Positions 57,545 through 64,000 of a stretch of DNA of 64,000 bases are shown here, piece by piece (within the stretch, counting starts at the first letter, position 1; every line of letters begins with the position of its first letter). The notes under the pieces are model-generated. The model searched no databases, was not told the DNA's origin, and worked only from the letters and a program-made list of their open reading frames with translations. The stretch comes from Cyprinodon diabolis (taxonomy: Eukaryota > Chordata > Actinopteri > Cyprinodontiformes > Cyprinodontidae), in NCBI GenBank assembly GCA_030533445.1, contig CM060064.1, forward strand, positions 2,397,416 through 2,461,415. Direction: 5' to 3'. Made by a program: the position numbers and the translations under genes.

Positions 57545-57726
57545 CGGGCATGCCCAAAGTCCTTCCTGGACAGCCGCTGTCCTGGAGGTTTTAGAGGTTT
57601 CCCTGCTTCAGCACAGCTGATTCTGATTATTGCAGTTCAGCAAAAGCCGTTTAATCAGCTACTAATGAAAATCAGCAGTGCTGGAGCAGGACAGCGGCCC
57701 TCCAGGACTGACTTTGGGCATGCCTG
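57545..57726. mobile_element. small hAT-like MITE
   Basis: 182 bp. Left end CGGGCATGCCCAAAGTCCTT, right end (reverse complement) CAGGCATGCCCAAAGTCAGT. The inverted repeats extend about 40 bp (CCGCTGTCCTG inside both). Flanks AGCTAGAT and GCCTAGAT match at six of eight positions, as expected for an aged 8-bp duplication. Confidence 0.7.
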
Positions 57727-57734
57727 GCCTAGAT

Positions 57735-59019
57735 GAATGACAAACCGTCGCTGGGATGCTAATCTGAGGGGAGCGACTAGGAGCGCTGAAGCAACATGGA
57801 AACAGCGTAAGATGTGCAGCCACTTCCACTTTTACGCCAACAGAGGATTTCTCTTCATCGCAGAACATTTAAACAGCAAGTGTACCAACATTATCAGAGA
57901 GCAGAGCTGCAGAGTCAAACAGCCTGTTTTCTGCACGTTTCCACTCCTCAGCTCAGGAGGAAAAACTGTGTTTAATAAGATGCGAGTGGAGAGGGTAAAT
58001 CCAGATGTCTAAGCTTGACTGACAGCCTCTCCAGCTCCTGAGATAAAGCCAATTAAACAACATGGATAGGAGAGAGAAAAATAAATAATCTAAAGCTGGA
58101 TAAATAAATGCTAAATTATTGGAGTGACCTTAGAGGGGCATTATTTCACCGCACATGCATATTGGAGATTAAAAAACACCTATAAATATTAATGCGGGGC
58201 AATTTCCAGAGTGCGAATAAGCAGTGCATTATCTCTGTGTGGGTTTAAAGTGGAGTCGGCCTGATGCCCCTTCCTCTGGCGGAGCGCAGGGAGGGAAAAA
58301 ACACACATTCAAAGTTAAACTAATGGAGTGGATAATACGCATTATTCAATTAAAAATGATTCCTTTATGTACATAAACTGCAGGAGGACTTTTAGAGCAG
58401 AGTTTCACTGACTAACCAGGTCATAATGCCCCATTTTTAGTTCCCTAATCTCCTGCTTCTGTTTCCAGTTTTCCAAAGCATGAAAAGTGATCTGATTTGT
58501 ATACATATCCCATTTAAAAAGAGAAGAGCTTAGAGGCACATCAGTCTTGGCCCAGCCCCAGGGAAATGAGGAAAAGGTTACTAAATTTATCACTACAGCA
58601 GATTTAAATACAGGAGTTGGATCTGACTGACTGTCCTCTGAGAAAGAATAAAGCTGCCCCTCTGTGTACTCTCCCAGCACCGAGACCATTAATTACACAC
58701 CTTCACCGTCCGGGTGCCCACACACACACACACACACACACACACTTATTAAAGGCTGTTAATCAGGGAATCCAGCTCTTCTCAAACTGGAGCAGGTTGG
58801 TCCTTCTTGCTCCAAACGTTTTAAAAGCAGCAGCATTGTTTTAGGGGGGGGATGTATCTACTGGAGAAAACAGAAACTGAGAGCATCTATCCCCCAGCTT
58901 AGCGGTTTTCCCTCCTTTCATCCAGCAGCCATGTTTCCTGCTTCCTCACATTGTTTATTGATTTGTTAATGATGGTTTCTTATGTATGTAAAGGAAAAGT
59001 CCGGTCATATCATCAGAAT
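57735..59019. other. intron, nothing recognised apart from a CA repeat
   Basis: (CA)n at 58720-58744. No gene or transposon ends recognised. Confidence 0.5.
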
Positions 59020-59215
59020 TCAAACTTCTGAAAGTACTTTAAAAATAAAATCATTACAAACTGTTCAATAAATAATAAGTGCTTTTAATTAAGAGTAATT
59101 TTTATTAGAAGATGTTTTACTGGAGGCATTGCAGATGTGTCTAGTAGTTCCCATTGATTTAGCTTGTAAAGCGGGGAGAATGGCGCTAGGCTTACCGCAC
59201 CGTGACGTCACTGCT
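59020..59215 (+). repeat. dispersed repeat, partner of 54130-54345
   Basis: Inverted copy of the 54130-54345 segment, with shared ATTCAAACTTCTGAAAGT and TTTACTGGAGGCATTG blocks and a CACCGTGACGTCACT end. Confidence 0.65.
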
Positions 59216-59676
59216 GGAAGATGGCAGGAGGGAGGGGCTACTATCTTTGGGCAAAAATGGCCGCTCCCAGACTCAGTGATGGTACCAAAAGTTATTTTTT
59301 AAAAATATTTTTACTGCTAACGCTAAATTCATTGAATCACGGTGAACGTTTTAGTTTTAGGTATAAATAATGATCCATTGATTCTTTGCCCACCAGACTT
59401 CTCCTTTGAACTGAAACTTGTCTAAAGTTTTATTGTTTTTAAATAGAGGAAGTAACAATCAGCCAGAAACCCCAGGAATGCTTAGGTGTGGAGGTCAGAT
59501 AATTTCCTCTCTGCTCTCCAGGTTTTCAAATTAATCTCTGAAGTTCGGCACAGATTTTGTTTGGATATTTAGATCTGAAGCCGCTGATTAACCATCATCT
59601 GTTGGACAGTTATACTGAAATAAATCATCGAACAGAGGAAACCTAAAGTTTGGTTTAGCTGCTGCAGCTTCTAGAT

Positions 59677-60053
59677 CAGGGGTCACCAACATGGTGCCCG
59701 CGGGCACCAAGGGGCCTTCAAGGACCACAAAGGGTGCCCTTAGAGTCTTCTGAAAATAGAATAACTCAGCTACGTTTGAAATTTCATTGTATTCTGTTGC
59801 TCTTATTTTTTAAATCAGTTATGGAACATTTCATCATTTAATCATATATGGCGTTTAAGCATTTAAAGAGATTTTAAAATGAAAATGTCTAAAAGAAAAT
59901 TAGAAATTTAAAGAAACGATAAAGATATGTATATAATGCAGGAAGTTTAGGTGAACGTTGACGCTTGCCATTCATAGGTCAGTATTGGTAGCCCTTCCTG
60001 TGACTCAGTGCCCCTGAAATAGCCCTCAACTGTAAAAAGGTTGGTGACCGCTG
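59677..60053. mobile_element. hAT MITE with perfect 8-bp target duplication
   Basis: 377 bp. Left end CAGGGGTCACCAACATGGTG, right end (reverse complement) CAGCGGTCACCAACC. Both flanks are TTCTAGAT (59669-59676 and 60054-60061), a perfect 8-bp target-site duplication as made by hAT transposases. Non-coding inside. Confidence 0.9.
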
Positions 60054-60270
60054 TTCTAGATGGTTCAACGGAGCACATCTGGCTTTCAGTATCTTATAGT
60101 CAGCAGGATATCAGGAGCAGCTGGGCTTTTACCAGGAAGGAGAAGCCGAAACAATAATCAGGCTGTTGAAGCGTTCTTATTCTGATGTGCTGCTCTAGAA
60201 AGCCGCATCCCTCCATCTGGAGCCCAGCTGAGCTGAACTTCTCTCAGAAACAACCCGTCTTTGATTGTAC

Positions 60271-60405
60271 CTGTTTGTCACACTGGCCGTACTCTGGGCC
60301 CTGGTCCGGCTGGAAGAAGCAGATTTCTCCTCTGTTCTTGGCCATCTCTATCAAGCTGAACGCTGTCCTCACTGTGGCATTGCGAGCGTGAACGAACACC
60401 ATGAC
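60271..60405 (-). CDS. ascc3: ascc3 exon c: RecA2 of cassette 1 (VMVFVHARN)
   Basis: 45 codons, phase 0/0, acceptor gaacag, donor CAG|gtacaa. It starts VMVFVHARNATVRTAFSLIE, the RecA2 strand and helix with the conserved FVHAR motif (motif IV region), and ends GQCDKQ. The second half (FFQPDQGPEYGQ) is the variable loop of the family. The following intron is the 21-kb one. Confidence 0.95.
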
Positions 60406-61695
60406 CTGTTCGACACAGAAAGGGAAGAAAAACATTTAAATGAAAATAATAATATTTAAATTACAAATAATAATTATTTCCTCAGAATATTCTCTGGACT
60501 CCATTTAACAACATTTAATTTGATCAAATATCTTTCAAACTAAATTTCCCAAATGTTCTGCAAAGGGGAAATCCTCTAAACGCTGTCGGACTGTGTTCCT
60601 GAAGGAGACGCCGTTTGACTGTGATCTCTGATTGGACCGACGCTGATGAGCCTCTAGGACTGACTGACAGCTGCATCACGTCACATAGCTCTGGACTATT
60701 TGCAGTGGATTTTATTCCAGGAGTAGTTAAGACCAGAAAGCATGCCAGACTTTTCAATAATTCATCATTTTTAAATCACAGTTATGAAGTTTATTTTTCA
60801 CAGAAAGCAGTAAAAGTAGCTAAAAACAAACAGAGTTGGGTTCAAACAGGCTGATTCTGCTGCCCTTCATGAACTCGTCTTCCTCTACCGAGACGTTCAC
60901 TGGAGCGAATCAAAGTTTTATAACGGATGTGAAGTGATGATCAGAACAGGACATTTTCTGTGTATCAGGATGATCCGTTGGAGCAGAGAACGGCTCCTGA
61001 CTGCAGAGACCTGCAGCAGCAGCGGCGAGCTGCGCCTGTTCCGACACACTCAGTCCACAGGGAGCCATGTAGCAAATGTTATTTATTGGAGCTGTTTTAT
61101 CAGCACCACTGAGCTGCCCCACATCTTCAGCTTATTAAACTCTGTTCTGGCAGCGCGCTTCCCACCAGGAGGGCGCCGGCAGCTTCATAAAGGAAATTTC
61201 ATCCATCACACCCTCCCTGATGAAATTAATATATGTCAGCGCCACTTCCTGACAATTTAATATTGGGGGGGGGGGGGGGGGGGTTCTCCCTGGTTGATCA
61301 TGAAGTGGACTGAAACTTTGGACGTCAAACAATCCAGACTCCTGCTGGTGCGTGATCAATACATCCCATAATAAGCATCTCCACCATCTCCATCACCACA
61401 GACCGTCTGACTCTGCAGCTCTCATCAGGCCCTCTGAGGAGGAGGAGGAGCACCAGAGAAGATAAGGACCACAGAGGCTCCAGATAGCAGCTGCTCATTT
61501 AGAGGCCCAGCTCAACATTTACTGCAGAAGCTACAAGTGCTGAAAAAAGTTCATTTTCTAAGAAAGAAGTTCAATCACTGATGCTCTTCTGCTCTGCAAT
61601 CAGAAATCCTCAGAAGACTCGGCTCAGCAGTGATTAGATGAACCGACATGAAGATCTGGATCAAGGTGAAGATGCAGGAAAAGGACGGAAAACTT
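60406..61695. other. intron between exons b and c, left part
   Basis: No gene. A 20-base G-run lies at about 61264-61283. ORFs here carry no domains. Confidence 0.5.
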
Positions 61696-62663
61696 TTAAG
61701 TTGTAGGGAAGCGGCTGCTCCAACGTTGTATTTCCGTATTTTCCCGAGTGGTGCCTGACTTTACACGAGTGACTAAAGAGAATGTTATTGGTCGTTTATC
61801 AAGGGGGCGGGTGTTGTTGTTAGCGGAAGGTTCGTAAGCAAGTTTGGATGTGGCCGGTGTCTCTGAAGCATCTTGCTAACCAGTTAGCATCTTAGTGCTA
61901 ACAGGTTCCCAATGGGAAATTCCATTGGGACCAAGTAGCACTAAATTGGTGACTTAGAAACGACGCTGTCAAGGAACGCTATGGACAGCGGAAACATGCA
62001 AGAGGAGGAGAGTTTAGTGTCGGAGGTCGTGGATGAGTCTCCTCCGTCATCCATTTTTTATTTAGAGGAGGAAAGCGGGGACAAAGATGTTGTGGAAGAG
62101 GACGCCAGGGCGGCAGAAGCTTGGTTTGGTGTAGAAGGCTTCCAGCCGTACATGTTTGAGCCCTTGCCTCGCAACGCTGCCAGTTCTGTTAGCTCTACGC
62201 CTGCCGAAGACACAGACGTCCATCCCCATGGACACTGGGACGCAACTCAATGGGAAAGGAAACGATTCTGATTTCAACCGTTGCGTATATTAGCTGCAAC
62301 ACATGAATCAAGATGAATGTTATGTAAAATGGGTTATAAAAAAAAACAACTGAATGTTAGAAATGTAACTATAGTTATATATTGACATTACTGTTTTGTT
62401 TTTGATCACAATGTTTTTATCAGTGCTACTTATCTTATAAAGGCTGCACTTTCAAAAATTAAATGGCCTAGAGAGCTGTACTTCACAAAATTTCTGTGTA
62501 TACAAAATGAAAAAATAAAGTCTGTCTAAGTCTAAGACAGGACTTTTTTTTTTATAGAATTTTTTTAAATTTTGGGAAAATATGGTCTGATAAAGAGAAA
62601 ATTTATATAGATGTTTAAGCCAGAATGATTTGACATTTAAATATGATTTCCCTACGACTTTAA
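61696..62663 (+). mobile_element. TTAA-type element with acidic ORF, copy 4
   Basis: Left end TTAAGTTGTAGGGAAG (one base lost), right end TTTCCCTACGACTTTAA with TTAA at 62660-62663. 968 bp, longer than copy 3 because of an extra piece around 62330-62540 (with AAATAAAGTCTGTCTAAGTC) that resembles 7440-7535 and looks like a secondary insertion. Confidence 0.85.
61981..62271 (+). CDS. acidic 96-aa ORF of TTAA element (copy 4)
   Basis: Same start, length and stop as copies 1 and 3, with GDKDVV in place of GDEDVV and HPHGHWDATQWERKRF at the end. The ATG context is GAACGCTATGG in all copies. Function unknown. Confidence 0.5.
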   Translation: MDSGNMQEEESLVSEVVDESPPSSIFYLEEESGDKDVVEEDARAAEAWFGVEGFQPYMFEPLPRNAASSVSSTPAEDTDVHPHGHWDATQWERKRF

Positions 62664-63169
62664 TGAACCAGAACCATGAAGCGAAGGCAGCCAGCAGACA
62701 GGTCCTCAGTCTGAGACCGTCCTGGAGTCTAACCTGGCAAAGTGTGAACAGTTTAGATCTAAACCAGAATCTGCAGGGAAAATCTGGCAGAGCAACTCCT
62801 CCTCCTGCAGGCTCCACATGGCAGACCAGCTTTGCACTGCTGTTCATATCTGCCTGGTTTCTTTCTACGCTCATCACCTGAAACCGTGAGGCTGTTTGTT
62901 CAAAGGATCCGTCTGAGTTTGGAGAAGCAAAGCCTGCCAGCGTTACTGTCAACCGTTTTATTTTTAGAGCAGGTATTTCTGTAACTCAAAGACCTGCACA
63001 AACACATCAACACTGATCACTCTCATCTTTGTCTTTTTTCTAAGAAAGAAAACAACAAATTAAAATGCCCATAAATACTTTATTTTTAAAGGCATTGAGA
63101 GAAAGGATTGGTTTGTTTAACAGTTAAGTGGATGAAGGAGCATTTTAGTTTAGAGGTAGAAGCACTGAC
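62664..63169. other. intron left of exon b, nothing recognised
   Basis: Ordinary intronic sequence. Confidence 0.5.
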
Positions 63170-63241
63170 CTGATGACCGGCTTTGATCTGCTGCAGGACT
63201 TTGTTGTAACAAACCTCTTCCATGTCATGGAGCTGCTGGAT
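63170..63241 (-). CDS. ascc3: ascc3 exon b: start of RecA2, cassette 1
   Basis: 24 codons, phase 0/0, acceptor gttcag, donor CAG|gtcagt. It encodes IQQLHDMEEVCYNKVLQQIK followed by AGHQ, matching the short linker helix before the VMVFVHAR strand of RecA2. It is separated from the upstream exon by a 166-bp intron in which I see nothing else. Confidence 0.93.
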
Positions 63242-63407
63242 CTGAACACAAAACAGATAATCTGTTTTAGTTGTCTATGCTGATGGAAAGGAAACAATCA
63301 GATGCCTGATAATGACTCTTTGTTTCATGAAGTTTGCTGTCGAAGCATCTAAACCCAAGTCCTGCAGCCTTTAGGTGCCCATCAGTGGACGCCGAGTGTG
63401 GATTTAC

Positions 63408-63584
63408 CTTGTTGGTGGTCTTGATGCCAACGAAGGTTTGTCCGAGAGGCACGGGTCTGAAGCGGCTGTCGAAGAAGAACAGGCCGATGTAGGGGTTGAC
63501 GTGCAGGAAGGCGGCCACGTCCAGGTAGTTTGGCAGAGTGGCCGACAGCCCCAGGATCCGGATCATGCTCTGGGTCGACTCCAC
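63408..63584 (-). CDS. ascc3: ascc3 exon a: cassette 1 RecA1, motif III
   Basis: 59 codons, phase 0 at both ends, acceptor ...gacag before GTG GAG TCG and donor AAG|gtaaat. It begins VESTQSM and carries [10 protein letters not shown], the motif III that couples ATP hydrolysis to unwinding in Ski2-like helicases. It then crosses into RecA2 with the [10 protein letters not shown] segment that is typical of the family. This is the most upstream exon in the window. The Walker A and DEVH-type exons of cassette 1 must lie beyond 64000. Confidence 0.95.
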
Positions 63585-64000
63585 CTGTCCATCAAACAGT
63601 GCAGTGTTTAAAGGTGGGCGGAGCTAAATCAGCCCAGAGACCCTGAACGACTTTGGAGTAGCAAGAAAACTCTTTAGATATTAATCAAATGATCAAATTC
63701 TTCTGATGTTTCACACAGATTAGTCCAACATCATCAGCAGATTCAGTCCTGACTGGAATCTACCAACCTCAAAGACTTACAGGTATGCCCACACAGCAGC
63801 TCTAGATGCTTAATTAGTGTTTTAGCCTAAATATAAACATTTAATTTCTGCTGGTTGCTCCTAATAAAATCCACCCTCCATCAGACTTCAGCCTAAACAG
63901 TTCAGGGCAGGTGAAAGGAGAAAGGTGGCGTCACACAGCAGAGCTCTGCAGGCCTAATATTTCGCTCCACAGGCCTGCGGGGATCCTTCCTAGTCTGGAT
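63585..64000. other. intron upstream of exon a, nothing recognised
   Basis: No further ascc3 exon is seen to the window edge; the exon with the DEVH box of cassette 1 should lie beyond. Confidence 0.5.

Larger units (their letters stand above)
7258..63584 (-). other. ascc3: ascc3 gene, central part (23 exons, open at both ends)
   Basis: Activating signal cointegrator 1 complex subunit 3, a 3'-5' Ski2-like helicase with two Brr2-type cassettes. The family acts with ASCC2/ALKBH3 in alkylation repair and in ribosome-collision rescue (RQT complex). Transcription runs right to left. The exons, listed separately, join in phase with consensus AG/GT borders and give about 1,132 residues, roughly half of a protein that is about 2,200 aa in vertebrates. 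Visible landmarks in order: [10 protein letters not shown] (motif III, cassette 1), [13 protein letters not shown] (V), [12 protein letters not shown] (VI), winged helix and Sec63 unit, GAPTGSGKT (I, cassette 2), DEIH (II), GLSMALAN (III), [13 protein letters not shown] (V), [13 protein letters not shown] (VI). Assignment rests on remembered similarity to human ASCC3 and on the double-cassette order; Brr2 (SNRNP200) is the nearest alternative but matches much less well. No stop or frameshift is seen. Confidence 0.96.

Noticed and set aside
8210..62277. 71-aa ORFs (MKSESFPFPLSCVPV...) in the TTAA elements
   Set aside because: Antisense to the acidic ORF, which has the better start context and a coherent acidic composition.

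Overview
This is eukaryotic, vertebrate-type DNA: GT-AG introns, AATAAA-tailed retroelement 3' ends, L2-type LINEs, Penelope-like, Tc1, hAT, piggyBac/TTAA and Harbinger relics. The repeat spectrum and protein divergence point to a ray-finned fish, probably a percomorph. I cannot name the species. There are no operons, tRNAs, rRNAs or CRISPR arrays. 

One gene explains all convincing exons. The minus strand carries the central part of ascc3, the Ski2/Brr2-like double-cassette DNA/RNA helicase of the ASCC complex (alkylation repair, rescue of collided ribosomes). I can place 23 consecutive exons, from 63584 (upstream) to 7258 (downstream). All have AG/GT borders and phases that join without a break into about 1,132 residues. 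They run from motif III of helicase cassette 1, through its second RecA domain, winged helix and Sec63 unit, through the whole helicase core of cassette 2, into the second winged helix. The first and last exons of the gene lie outside the window on both sides. 

Layout, left to right. 1-7257 is intron holding a Harbinger relic, an intact Tc1 transposon (1491-2742), a possible kinase-like pseudo-exon (about 2898-3150) and a 2.7-kb GGAT satellite. 7258-11830 holds four exons among a TTAA element, a Tol2-like hAT end pair and a MITE split by an L2 LINE. 11831-19691 is an intron with a hAT-like element, a MADF-domain relic, a 1.65-kb 30-bp minisatellite and a 47-bp palindrome. 19692-32899 holds the dense exon block, a GC-rich 20-bp minisatellite, L2 tails, a hAT element and a Penelope-derived inverted repeat. 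32970-39113 has a near-perfect 42-bp minisatellite, an ATTCT-type 30-bp minisatellite and three exons. 39114-60270 is one 21-kb intron with a Penelope fragment, the longest L2 copy, nested TTAA elements and several MITEs. 60271-64000 has three exons and the fourth TTAA element copy. 

The striking points are five large, mutually unrelated minisatellites (about 8.8 kb in all) inside introns of a single essential helicase gene, two of them with sequence that could affect splicing or RNA structure; a family of TTAA-flanked elements that keeps a 96-codon acidic ORF in three of four copies; and an apparently intact Tc1 transposase.
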